From Planctomycetota bacterium (GTDB lineage Bacteria; Planctomycetota; UBA1135): DNA of 64,000 nucleotides. The notes beneath the pieces are model-generated. The model did no database searches and was not told where the DNA came from. It saw only the letters and a program-made list of their open reading frames with translations. The stretch covers positions 48,681 through 112,680 of the forward strand of contig JAJFFB010000127.1 of NCBI GenBank assembly GCA_021776925.1, written 5' to 3'. Below, piece by piece: positions 49,941 through 59,163 of the stretch. The position numbers and the translations under genes are program-made. Positions within the stretch are counted from its first letter, which is position 1. Every line of letters starts with the position of its first letter.

Positions 49941-52358
49941 ATGAGTTTTCGCCACCACACCCTCTGCCTGACCAGCAGCCTTGTTCTGGCTGTCTGCGCA
50001 CTCTCCTCTGCGGTTCCCTGCCAAAGCGGCAATTCTCTCCCCTTCATTGAGAATCAGGGCCAATGGAGCGGGAGCCACGGCTTTCTTGCCGCCCGCGGCC
50101 ATTCCATGGTCAAGGTCTACACCGATGGATTCGAGCTCATCCGCTTGGATCCCGGTTCCGCCCCCCCGGAAGTCCTGCGCCTCACCTTCATCGGTGGTGG
50201 CGAGAAAACTTCCTTGCACGGCAGGGAAGTGCAGCAGGCCTACTTCAACTACCATCCCGGCAAGGGCCAAGCCCCCGTCACGCGGGTCCGTGCCTGGCGT
50301 GGAGTGGATTATCGCGACCTTCATCCAGGGGTCCAGCTGTGGTTACGCTTCGAGGACGGCCTGTTGGAATACGACTTGGAGGTCCAATCGGAGGCCGCCC
50401 TGAGTCAAATCTCGATCCAATGCGATGGTGCCCGATCTATCGAACTCGCCGAGGACGGCGCGCTTTTGATTGCCATGGGCCAGGATCAGATCCGGCAAGC
50501 CCCCCCCTTGACTTGGATTCAAAATGCAGACGGCTCCCGCCGGCTGGTGTCCTGTTCTTATCGCATCCTCGGCGAACACCAATTCGGATTCGAGGTGATC
50601 GGATGGAACGGAGAAGGGAATCTAGTGATCGATCCCGGGCTGGAGTGGTCCACCTTCCTCGGTGGCTCCTCCCCCGACGTTGCCCTCGACGTGATCACCG
50701 ACCCCGCCGGGGTCATCTGGGTCGCGGGGGACACTTTCTCGGCAGATTTCCCTGCCTCCGCCGGCGCCTTGCAAGGGCCCTCGGATGCCTTCGTGGCCAG
50801 GTACGAAGCCGACGGCAGTCTTGCCTGGGCAAGCTACCTGGGCGGCAGCGGTGAAGAAGACGGGCAGGCTCTCGCCTTGGGACCCGGCGGTTCGGTCCTG
50901 GTCGCCGGCATAACCGGATCGCCGGACTTTCCAGTGACTGCTGGAACGCTGGACCAGACCTTTGTCAACGGCGAGGCATTCGTCGCCCGTCTTTCGGCGG
51001 ACGGAACTACGCTTGAGTGGGCCACCTTCCTCGGCGGAGGCCTGGGCGATGAGATCTGGGCCATGCAAAGCGATGCGAGCGGACAGATCACCCTCGCAGG
51101 ACAAACCGAGTCGGACGATTTCCCCACCACCGCTGGTGCCTATGACAGGATCTTCAACGGCAGTCCATGGGATCTTTTCATCACCCGGTTCGATGCCACA
51201 GCTGAGAACATTCTCTGGTCGACCTTGATCGGCGGATCTGCCCAGGAAGAAATCCGAGATCTCGCGGTCGACTCTGCGGGCAACGTCACCGCAGGGGGTT
51301 GGACCAGTTCATCCGATTTCCCGACCACCCCGGGTGCCTACTCCCAGACTTTTCTCGGCGGCGGCAGCAATCAGGAAGATGGGGTGGTGTTTCAAGTGAG
51401 TGCGGACGGCTCCGATCTGAACTGGTCGACCTTCCTCGGCGGGACCGATGAAGATGAGGTCCTCGGTCTGGTTTTGGATGCCAATGAAAACGTGGTCCTT
51501 AGCGGGTGGACCTCCTCAACCGATTTCCCGCTGGCTCCTGGCTCGTACGATGTGAGTGCCAACGGAGACAAGGACGCCTTCCTTGCCGCCCTCAGCAGCG
51601 ATGGCTCAACCCTTATCTATGGGAGCATGTTCGGGGGTTCCGGCCTCGATGAAGCCCAGGCCTTGACCTTGAACGGAAGCGGCGCGGCCATTCTGGCTGG
51701 CAACACCGCGTCGGCGGATCTGCCGGTCACGCTGGGGTGCTACGACTCCGTGTACAACGGCGGCGGTTTCGGCGCGGATGCCTTTGTGGCGGTTATCGAC
51801 ATGGGTCTGAATGGAAGGAGGGATTTGATTTACACCACCTATTTCGGAGGAGCTGGCGGAATCGACGCCATTCAAGGCCTGGCCACCACTCCGAGCGGGA
51901 GTGCGATCCTGGCGGGCTTTACTTCATCAGATGATTTTCATACCACCCCGGGCGCCGCGATGGAGAATCCTGGTGGCAGTGTCGATGCCTTTCTCAGCGT
52001 GCTCGACCTTGCTCCTGGTCCGATTTTGTCGCAGACCACCTTGTTCCGTGGCCAGACTGCGGATCTTACCGTGATCAACCTCGCCAGCGGCGAAACCGTC
52101 CACTTCGTCTACAGCCTGGCGGGCCAGGGCAACGGCCCGTGCGTGTCCCAACTCGGAGGCCTGTGTCTGGACGTGCGATCGCCCGTGACGGTACTCGGCC
52201 AGGCCGACGCCGATGCCGGAGGTACCGCCGTTTTCGCGGCCATGATTCCGAACAACGCGCCCTTGGTGCCGGTCACAACCCAGGCCCTGGTGGTGCGCGG
52301 AACTGCCGGTGGGCAAAGCGTCAAATCCAACCCGGTCAACGACTTCATCCGGCCATAG
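49941..52358 (+). CDS. Secreted SBBP-repeat beta-propeller protein
   Basis: 805 residues. An N-terminal FIENQGQW domain (about 33-215), then about nine SBBP repeats of around 50 residues with the core WSTFLGG/YLGGSGEED...AxDxxGxVxxAGxTxSxDFPxT, for example WASYLGGSGEEDGQALAL and WTSSSDFPTTPGAYSQ. The last 110 residues are another beta domain (LFRGQTADLTVINLASGETV) with a CVSQLGGLC disulfide. Surface or exopolymer role likely. The 3' end overlaps the EndoIII-like gene by 14 bases tail to tail. Confidence 0.85.
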   Translation: MSFRHHTLCLTSSLVLAVCALSSAVPCQSGNSLPFIENQGQWSGSHGFLAARGHSMVKVYTDGFELIRLDPGSAPPEVLRLTFIGGGEKTSLHGREVQQAYFNYHPGKGQAPVTRVRAWRGVDYRDLHPGVQLWLRFEDGLLEYDLEVQSEAALSQISIQCDGARSIELAEDGALLIAMGQDQIRQAPPLTWIQNADGSRRLVSCSYRILGEHQFGFEVIGWNGEGNLVIDPGLEWSTFLGGSSPDVALDVITDPAGVIWVAGDTFSADFPASAGALQGPSDAFVARYEADGSLAWASYLGGSGEEDGQALALGPGGSVLVAGITGSPDFPVTAGTLDQTFVNGEAFVARLSADGTTLEWATFLGGGLGDEIWAMQSDASGQITLAGQTESDDFPTTAGAYDRIFNGSPWDLFITRFDATAENILWSTLIGGSAQEEIRDLAVDSAGNVTAGGWTSSSDFPTTPGAYSQTFLGGGSNQEDGVVFQVSADGSDLNWSTFLGGTDEDEVLGLVLDANENVVLSGWTSSTDFPLAPGSYDVSANGDKDAFLAALSSDGSTLIYGSMFGGSGLDEAQALTLNGSGAAILAGNTASADLPVTLGCYDSVYNGGGFGADAFVAVIDMGLNGRRDLIYTTYFGGAGGIDAIQGLATTPSGSAILAGFTSSDDFHTTPGAAMENPGGSVDAFLSVLDLAPGPILSQTTLFRGQTADLTVINLASGETVHFVYSLAGQGNGPCVSQLGGLCLDVRSPVTVLGQADADAGGTAVFAAMIPNNAPLVPVTTQALVVRGTAGGQSVKSNPVNDFIRP

Positions 52359-53037
52359 TTTCCTGGAACGCACAGTGGTCGGCCGCGAGCACACACCCGT
52401 TGCAGTGGGGTTTGCTGTTCTTGCACAGAGTCTGGCCGTGATGGCGCAGCAGGCGGTGCAGTGAAACCAATGGAATGAAATCCGCAAGGTCGGCGTCGGC
52501 GGTCGCAGCGCGAACGCTGCGATAGCTCTGGTCATAGCTCTTGCCTTCTTTTCCGTAGCCTATGCGCAAAAGCACCCGTAGGCCATTGGAGTCCAGCGCC
52601 AAAATGGGGAAGGTGTGAGTCAAGAGGAGGAACTTTTCGGCACCTGGTTTGCCGATCATCGGAAACCACATGAGTTCGCGCAGCGCTTGTTTCAGAGGCA
52701 ACATGAGGACCTGCCCCAGGTCGCCGGCCCATTGCTCCAGCACGCGCTTCCCGGATTCCTGCATGCGAACGGCGCGCAATTTCACCGCCACGCCGCCTCC
52801 GAGAGCCGCGATGCCCTCGAGCCGGCTGAGCGACGCCGCTACCAGGTCTGCAGCAGCCAGGCCGACTTGATCGCGGAGGGCTGTAAAGGCGGCCGCGCGT
52901 TTGCGGTCGTTGGCGAGATAGGCAACCTGCTCCCACAGGATCATCTCAAAGGGTCCGTGCAGATTCAGTGGCGGAAGCGAGCCGTGCTGCTTGTCCAACA
53001 GGGCGCGGATCAGGTGCAGAGGAGGAGGTGCTGCCAT
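52345..53037 (-). CDS. Endonuclease III-like HhH-GPD protein with iron-sulfur loop
   Basis: 230 residues. The HhH-GPD core LMWFPMIGKPGAEKFLL ... ALDSNGLRVLLRIG (about 118-157) keeps the catalytic Asp (LD), but the Lys of bifunctional Nth (GRKTA) is replaced by Pro (GKPGA). The C-terminus has CX6CX2CX6C (LCKNSKPHCNGC), close to the [4Fe-4S] loop CX6CX2CX5C. This would be a monofunctional base glycosylase, if active. Substrate unknown. Confidence 0.75.
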   Translation of the reverse strand: MAAPPPLHLIRALLDKQHGSLPPLNLHGPFEMILWEQVAYLANDRKRAAAFTALRDQVGLAAADLVAASLSRLEGIAALGGGVAVKLRAVRMQESGKRVLEQWAGDLGQVLMLPLKQALRELMWFPMIGKPGAEKFLLLTHTFPILALDSNGLRVLLRIGYGKEGKSYDQSYRSVRAATADADLADFIPLVSLHRLLRHHGQTLCKNSKPHCNGCVLAADHCAFQETMAG

Positions 53038-53137
53038 GATTGAATTCGGCGCGCAGTCTTTATGTCCCCCACCACGGCCAGGTGAAGTTGAGCAAGGAGA
53101 CCTTCATCCTAGCTAGGGTCAGCTAGCAATGCTATTT

Positions 53138-53163
53138 CCTGGGTCCGCAATGGTGGATCCAGG
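53138..53163 (+). promoter_or_regulatory. Nine-pair hairpin before the esterase gene
   Basis: CCTGGGTCC (53138-53146) can pair with GGATCCAGG (53155-53163), eight Watson-Crick pairs and one G-U, around an eight-base loop, 14 bases before the ATG. No T-tract follows, so it is a leader hairpin or operator and not a terminator. Confidence 0.35.
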
Positions 53164-53177
53164 ACTAGAATGCCTTG

Positions 53178-54578
53178 ATGCTATTTCTTCCGCTGTTGCT
53201 GACCACCTGCTTTGCGTCCTATGCCGCCCCCGATGCTGCGCCGGCGCAGAAAGAAGCCGACGCCATCGTCGAGCCGGGTCGGCGGGCACCAGGCGGCAAG
53301 GTCCTGGAATGGAAATCCGACGAGGACAAGACCTATTGGTATCGCGTTCCCGAAAAAATCAGTGAGAAGAAGCCGCCGGCCTTGATCCTGATGCTCCATG
53401 GCACCGGCCTTCCCTGGGGATGGGCCTTCTGGAACTATCCCATCGCCACTGGCCAGTTCCGCGGCGATGACATCGTGGTCGCGCCCGAGGGAATGACTCC
53501 AGGTGCCAACAACACCTTCAATTTCGTTCAGTCCAAAAACGACGGCGATCACATCGCCGGACTCATCCGTTTCTTCAAGAGCAAGTATCCGATCGGCAGG
53601 GTCTACCTCTACGGCCACAGCCAGGGTGCTTTTTTCTGCTACTGGTTCGCCGGCGAATACCCCGAACTCATCGACGGCATCGTCGCCCACGCCGGCAACG
53701 TGCTCAGCGTGAATCACTCCCAGCTGGCCAAGGACAAGGTGGCGATCGGAATCCTCCACGGCAAGGCCGACGCCGTGGTCACCGTCGAGTGCGCCTATCG
53801 CACCAACGAGATCTACCTCAAAGAGGGCTACAAAAAGGTCAAGCTCTACGTCGTCGAAGGCCTCACAGCGAAGTCCGGCCACTGGCCTCTTCCTTTCCAG
53901 GTCGGCGAGATGTTCGAATGGCTGGATTCGGTATCGGTCGCCACTCCCGGACAGGCTCTGGCGGTGGTCGAAAAGGAACTCCAGGGTGAAGATCCCGATC
54001 TGGCGCTGATCGCCGAATCTCTGCGCCAGAGCCAGAGCCTGCTCAAGCGCTACAAAGAGGACGACCGCGAGGAACTGCAATCCAAGCTGGCCACCTATCA
54101 AGGGTTCATGCAACAGGCCCGTGCCGAGCATGAAGCGAGCTTGCTCGAGACCGCCGGGGTCGTCAAATCAAAGACTCCATTCGCACCCTGGGTCGAACAC
54201 TTCCGCGCTGTGGATGCGGCATTTGCCGAGGACCCGGCATGGAAGAAGTCCATGAAGAAAGCGCGCACCCTCGCCGCCAAGCATCACAAGCAGGTCGAAA
54301 AGGCACTGAGCGGCCTCGGCGTCAACAACCGCAAGGCCTTCGCTGCCGGCTACGAGGCCTTGGAGCAGGGTTTTCTGTCGCGGCGCTACGCCGAGTTGGA
54401 GAGCCGCATTCTCAAGCTGGCCGAAAATCCCCCCAAGGGCGTCGAGACCGCACAGATTAACGCCTTGCGCGATCTGATTGAGACGCGCAAGGTGGACCTG
54501 TCCAAGGGTGCCAACGCCGCCGTTTCGATCACCAGCAAGGCCGTCGATCTGTTTCGCGCCAAGCATCCAGGCTCCTAG
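53178..54578 (+). CDS. Secreted alpha/beta-hydrolase esterase
   Basis: 466 residues. After the signal peptide (about 1-22) the hydrolase fold shows ALILMLHGTGLPWG (oxyanion His-Gly), LYGHSQGAFFCYW with nucleophile Ser in GHSQG (about 156), ILHGKADAVVTVE with the acid, and GHWPLP with the catalytic His (about 238). It resembles feruloyl/PHB-depolymerase-like esterases (LpqC). The C-terminal 220 residues are helical and charged with no recognised family. The 27 bases to the next gene include a nine-C tract. Confidence 0.75.
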   Translation: MLFLPLLLTTCFASYAAPDAAPAQKEADAIVEPGRRAPGGKVLEWKSDEDKTYWYRVPEKISEKKPPALILMLHGTGLPWGWAFWNYPIATGQFRGDDIVVAPEGMTPGANNTFNFVQSKNDGDHIAGLIRFFKSKYPIGRVYLYGHSQGAFFCYWFAGEYPELIDGIVAHAGNVLSVNHSQLAKDKVAIGILHGKADAVVTVECAYRTNEIYLKEGYKKVKLYVVEGLTAKSGHWPLPFQVGEMFEWLDSVSVATPGQALAVVEKELQGEDPDLALIAESLRQSQSLLKRYKEDDREELQSKLATYQGFMQQARAEHEASLLETAGVVKSKTPFAPWVEHFRAVDAAFAEDPAWKKSMKKARTLAAKHHKQVEKALSGLGVNNRKAFAAGYEALEQGFLSRRYAELESRILKLAENPPKGVETAQINALRDLIETRKVDLSKGANAAVSITSKAVDLFRAKHPGS

Positions 54579-54605
54579 CCGCCCCCCCCCTGAATCGTTT
54601 CACGC

Positions 54606-57600
54606 ATGAAAGGTCCCCAGTGCGATGTAGCCAGTTCCAGCAGCGTCTTCCTCAGTTATGGGCGGGCGGATGCCGAGGAGTTCGCCAAGAGACTTGCTCA
54701 TGACCTGAAGGAGAAGGGCGGTCACCGGGTTTTTCTCGATCTGACTGGGATCGAATCCGGCGGTCTGTTTGAAATCCGGATCGAACAAGGCATCCGTAAC
54801 AGCTCGGTGCTGCTCGCGGTCATGACCCCGCATTCGCTGCGGGATGAAAGCGTGTGCCGTGACGAGGTGGTGTTCGCCTTGAACGAAAAAAAGGACATCG
54901 TGCCGATTCAACTCGACCCCGAAGTCCGCCCCTCGCTGCTGTTGGCGCGCCGCAACTGGGTTGATTTTTCTCGCGACTACGATCGCGGCCTGAAAGACCT
55001 GCTGCGTTATCTCGGCGGCGACCAGAAGTGCCTGCGCAAACCGGTTCTCGGCCTGGTCGGAGGCGTCGTCCCCTTGGATTTCGGCACCGAGATCGCCAAT
55101 CACGCGCAGAACTTCTGCGGGCGCACCTGGCTGCTCAAAGAGATCGACGCATGGCTGGCCAAGCCCTCGGCCAAGCCCTTCCTCATCGTCGCAAAACCCG
55201 GCATGGGCAAGAGCGCGATCACCGCATGGCTGAGCTTGGAGCGCGCCGAAGCGGTGCTCGCCACCCATTTCTGCACCCAGCAGAACCTGCGCTCCAAGAA
55301 CCCCTTCGATTTTGTTGCCAACCTCGTCGGCCTGCTGCACGTCCGCCTGCCCGGTTTCCACGAAGAGGTCGACAAACGCCATCCGGAGCTGCGCCGCTCT
55401 TCTGCTTCGGACATGTTCCGCGAGCTGATCATTGATCCCTGTCTGGTGCTTTCCAACAAGGAAGCCCACCCCGAGCCAATGATGATCCTGGTCGACGCGC
55501 TCGATGAAGCCGAACTGACCGAAGGGGAAACCATCGTCGACGTGATCCGTAGTCAGGCCAAGAGCCTGCCGCCTTGGCTGCGGCTGGTGATGACCAGCCG
55601 TCCCGAACCGAGCGTGATGTCCAAGCTCAGCGGGCTCGGCACCCACGAGATCCGCGCCGAGGGCAATGCCAACCAGAAAGACCTGCGTGATTTCGTGGAG
55701 TCACGCATCGCCACCCTCACAACAGACGTCGCCGAGGCCAACTGGGGTTCCTTTGCCACCGATCGCATCTGCGAACTGGCCCAGGGCAATTTCCTCTACG
55801 CACGGCTGGTCCTGGATGCGCTCCGCGACGGCGACCTCGATGTGGATGCACTCGAGCGTCTCAGCCCTTCTCTCGATGGACTCTACCTGGATGCCTTCAA
55901 TCGGCGTTTCTCCGCTGCGGACCGCTATCAGGACGAGACCTCGGCGGTGTTGTGCCCGCTGGCGGTTGCCGAGTCGCCCCTGTCGTTGGAAGACCTGAAA
56001 CAGATCAGCGGCCTGCCGGGTGGCAAGGTCAATTTGCAGCTGCAAAAGGTCAAGTCCTTCCTGCGCACCAGTGGCAGCGGGAAGGATACAGTGTATTCGC
56101 TCTTCCACCGGTCCATGCAGGATTGGCTGCTTGACCCAGAAGTCTCTGGAATCTATTACTGCGACGAGAGCCTAGGCCATAGAGCCCTGGCCGAATACGG
56201 CTGGAGCCTCTACCAAACGAGTGAGCTGGATGGGCACGCCTATTTTCAGGTCTATCTTCCAGATCACTTATTGGCCGGAGGTTTCGAAGACCGTCTGCTC
56301 ATCTTCCTGGCCGATCTGCACCAATTGGAGCTGGCGGTCGACCGCGGCAGCGGCCACAACTGGATGCGTTTCCTGTGTCTGCTATCGGACCGCCTCGACC
56401 CGGCCGAGGAGTTCCGCAAGGCGCTCGACCAGACGCGCCTTGAGGGCGCCGCCCTGGGCACCATCGGCGGTTTTGCCAACAAGGTGGCGCGCCTGCTACT
56501 GGAATACGGGCTTTTCGAAGAGGCCGAATTGTTCGCCCAGGAAGCTGTGCACTGCACAGAACAGGAAAACGGCCCAGACCACCCGCGCCTGGGTGAATGC
56601 TTGCGCGACCTCGCCGAAATCCACCGCAATCTTGGGCAGCTCGGACCTGCGCACCAAGGATTCGAACGCGCGCTGCGCATCGCCACCAAGAATTTTGGCG
56701 AGAACAGCCGCCAGGTCGCGCGGCTGCTCAATGACTTTGCCAACTACCATCGCAATTCTCATGATCTGAAAGAGGCGCTGATCTGTAATCAACGCGCCAC
56801 CGAGATCCTGGAAAAGCTGGCCGAGCCCGACCTTGCGGCTCTTGGAGACAGCTACAACGACCACGTGGTTCTTTGTGAGGCCGCGGGCATCGAGGTCGAT
56901 TCCTTTGCCGGCTACCATCACGCTCTCGAATTATTCCAGCAGGAGTTTGGCGAGGAGCACCCGTTGATCGCGATCGCCCTCGCCAACATCGGCTGCGTAT
57001 TCCAGAAGCGCTCCGAATACCAGGTCGCCGAGCGCTATTTCCGCCGCTCGCTCGAAATATTGCTCAAGTTCTGTGTTTCCAGCCACCCCAACTGCCAGGG
57101 AGTGCGCCGTTTTCTCGCCAATTGCCACAACCGCCAGGACCACACCCGAGATGCACTGAAGCTGCAGCTGGACATCGTCGCCAGCACCCCGCCAGGAACC
57201 GTAGCGGCGCTGGGCGGGCGCCTGCAGATCGCCAAGATGAAGGAACAGTGCGGGGAGCCGCAGAATCTGGCCGAGGTGCTGCGCGAGATCCGCAAGGACT
57301 GCGACTCGGTGAGCGACAGCGGGCCGATCCGTGCCGCGCTGCGCAGCTTCGGCAACGAACTGAACGGCACCGCGCTCCACCTGAAGAACGTCGAAGCGGG
57401 CTACCAGGAAGCCGAACGACACTACCGTGCGGCCATTGCGTGCGTTCCCGAGGCGCCCATCTTCCTGAACAACCTGGCCCAGCTCCTGGCAACGGTCGAC
57501 GAGCGCTACAGCGAAGCCGAAGTCTTGTTCCAGCACGGCCTCGAAATCGACCCCGAGGAACAGACCTTGCACTCCAACTACGGGCTCCTATTGCAGAACG

Positions 57601-58085
57601 TGCGTCGTGATTTCGACGCGGCCGAATCGCACTATCAACTGGCACTGGCCAAAGAACCGAACTGCCCGTGGTTCCGCGGCAACTACTCCACCCTGCTGCT
57701 GATCAAAGGTGAGATCGAAGCAGCGCGAGTGCTGGTCACCGAAACCTGGTCGCGATTCCCCAACCGCCTGAACCGGGCCTGTCTGCGCCATCTCTTCGTG
57801 CGCGCCTTGATTGCCGAACTCGATGGCAAGGGCGAGCAACTCTTCCTGCGCCAGCTGAAGACGCATTTGTGTTCCAAGCTTCCGCACGCTCCGTGGCCGG
57901 TGAGCGCGCTGCTCGATGAACTGGCCCCGCGCCTGGGCGAAGCCACCAGTGCCTTCTTCCGCGCGCTTTCTACCGCCATAAACGACCGCCGCGCCGTGGT
58001 CGGCCTCGAAGCCTTCCCGCTGTGGATCAGCCTCGCAGAGGAAAGCCTGGACACCCCCTGGCCTGCAGCCACGCGACAGGAATGA
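54606..58085 (+). CDS. TIR-NACHT-TPR (NLR-like) immune protein
   Basis: 1159 residues. TIR domain about 12-135: VFLSYGRADAEEF, RVFLDLTGIESG, and the likely NADase Glu87 in ESVCRDEVVF. NACHT/STAND ATPase about 165-480: GRTWLLKEIDAWL entry, Walker A AKPGMGKS (196-203), Walker B MMILVDALDEAE (about 292-303), sensor RLVMTSRPE. A winged-helix-like part (LFHRSMQDWLL near 500) leads into about eight TPRs from residue 630 on (LGECLRDLAEIHRNLGQLGPA and others). Such proteins sense invaders and deplete or convert NAD. It is the first gene of a four-gene operon. Confidence 0.9.
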   Translation: MKGPQCDVASSSSVFLSYGRADAEEFAKRLAHDLKEKGGHRVFLDLTGIESGGLFEIRIEQGIRNSSVLLAVMTPHSLRDESVCRDEVVFALNEKKDIVPIQLDPEVRPSLLLARRNWVDFSRDYDRGLKDLLRYLGGDQKCLRKPVLGLVGGVVPLDFGTEIANHAQNFCGRTWLLKEIDAWLAKPSAKPFLIVAKPGMGKSAITAWLSLERAEAVLATHFCTQQNLRSKNPFDFVANLVGLLHVRLPGFHEEVDKRHPELRRSSASDMFRELIIDPCLVLSNKEAHPEPMMILVDALDEAELTEGETIVDVIRSQAKSLPPWLRLVMTSRPEPSVMSKLSGLGTHEIRAEGNANQKDLRDFVESRIATLTTDVAEANWGSFATDRICELAQGNFLYARLVLDALRDGDLDVDALERLSPSLDGLYLDAFNRRFSAADRYQDETSAVLCPLAVAESPLSLEDLKQISGLPGGKVNLQLQKVKSFLRTSGSGKDTVYSLFHRSMQDWLLDPEVSGIYYCDESLGHRALAEYGWSLYQTSELDGHAYFQVYLPDHLLAGGFEDRLLIFLADLHQLELAVDRGSGHNWMRFLCLLSDRLDPAEEFRKALDQTRLEGAALGTIGGFANKVARLLLEYGLFEEAELFAQEAVHCTEQENGPDHPRLGECLRDLAEIHRNLGQLGPAHQGFERALRIATKNFGENSRQVARLLNDFANYHRNSHDLKEALICNQRATEILEKLAEPDLAALGDSYNDHVVLCEAAGIEVDSFAGYHHALELFQQEFGEEHPLIAIALANIGCVFQKRSEYQVAERYFRRSLEILLKFCVSSHPNCQGVRRFLANCHNRQDHTRDALKLQLDIVASTPPGTVAALGGRLQIAKMKEQCGEPQNLAEVLREIRKDCDSVSDSGPIRAALRSFGNELNGTALHLKNVEAGYQEAERHYRAAIACVPEAPIFLNNLAQLLATVDERYSEAEVLFQHGLEIDPEEQTLHSNYGLLLQNVRRDFDAAESHYQLALAKEPNCPWFRGNYSTLLLIKGEIEAARVLVTETWSRFPNRLNRACLRHLFVRALIAELDGKGEQLFLRQLKTHLCSKLPHAPWPVSALLDELAPRLGEATSAFFRALSTAINDRRAVVGLEAFPLWISLAEESLDTPWPAATRQE

Positions 58086-58104
58086 ACGATTCCTTGGCAC
58101 CCCA

Positions 58105-59163
58105 ATGAAACAGCATCCCTACCGCGTATTCCTCAGCTATTCGCGTGAAGATTCTGCCCTGATGGAGGTCATTCATGATCATCTGTCACAGGAGCTCGGC
58201 TGCATTCCGGTGGTCGATCAGAAGAATCTGGTGGTCGGGCGGCCCTTCGATGACCGTATCCGGGAGTGCATCGAGCAGGCCCACGTCTTTCTCCCTCTCC
58301 TGACCCAAAACTCCAAATCCCGCCCCTGGGTTCATCAGGAAATCGGCTACGCCATGGGCAAGAACGTGCCCATCCTGCCGCTGGCGCTGGACTCCCTTCC
58401 GGATGGAATGCTGGGTCATCTGCAAGCCCTGCAGGTCAAATTTGATCTCACCGACCTGGCCGATTGCCTCACGCGGGAGACCGTCCACAATCTGGTCGAT
58501 CCTGATTGCGGCTTCCCTCCGCGGCCGGTCTATGAATACTCACGCAGCTTCGAAGAACGCACCGAGGTCCTGGTTTCGTGGGCTCAGCGTGCGCTTAATT
58601 CACAGCCCGGACGGGTGCGGATCCAGGCAGCCTTTTCGTCCTTTTCCATTCCCAAGGAGTTGCCCACTGACTCGGTCTGGCAGCAACGCGAAGGCACCCG
58701 GACGGTCGGAGAATACGCCCGCGGCCTGCTGCACAAGGAACGCATGACCCTCATGAAACATGCCGCCAAAGCTGGTTGCGACCTGATCTTGAACCCGGAA
58801 TCGGTCCCCAGGACCAACCACAGCCCGTGGTGGGATTCGCGGCTGAATGCAATGATCCATTCTCTGACCGAAATCCGCTCGAGTGCAGGGCCTCCTTCAA
58901 GGGTGGTGGTCACCTCGCACGATCAGAAACGCAACTTGTGCATTCTCAGCGATGCCTTCCTGGCCGAGGCCGTGGTCCCCTTCGGAGGCGGACACTTCCG
59001 CAACACCATGTTCACCCGTCACGCTCCGACCGTGCTCGAACGAATCATGGAATTTGAAGGACTGATGGAACATCTTCTGGAAGAGCAGGGCGTTGCCGCC
59101 GAGGACTCTTTGGACCATTCACTGGAGGCGCTCGAAGCCCTGCGCCCCAAGACCATCTCATGA
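58105..59163 (+). CDS. TIR domain protein with unknown C-terminal domain
   Basis: 352 residues. TIR at 5-135: YRVFLSYSREDSAL, then SRPWVHQEIGYAMGKNVPILPL with the expected catalytic Glu79. This domain is divergent from the TIR of the gene before it. Residues about 160-352 are a second domain (LHKERMTLMKHAAKAGCDLILNP; VVVTSHDQKRNLCILSD; FGGGHFRNTMFTRH) I cannot place; it has several His and Asp residues that could be catalytic or ligand-binding. Nineteen bases after the NLR-like gene; ATGA overlap with the SLOG gene. Confidence 0.85.
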   Translation: MKQHPYRVFLSYSREDSALMEVIHDHLSQELGCIPVVDQKNLVVGRPFDDRIRECIEQAHVFLPLLTQNSKSRPWVHQEIGYAMGKNVPILPLALDSLPDGMLGHLQALQVKFDLTDLADCLTRETVHNLVDPDCGFPPRPVYEYSRSFEERTEVLVSWAQRALNSQPGRVRIQAAFSSFSIPKELPTDSVWQQREGTRTVGEYARGLLHKERMTLMKHAAKAGCDLILNPESVPRTNHSPWWDSRLNAMIHSLTEIRSSAGPPSRVVVTSHDQKRNLCILSDAFLAEAVVPFGGGHFRNTMFTRHAPTVLERIMEFEGLMEHLLEEQGVAAEDSLDHSLEALEALRPKTIS

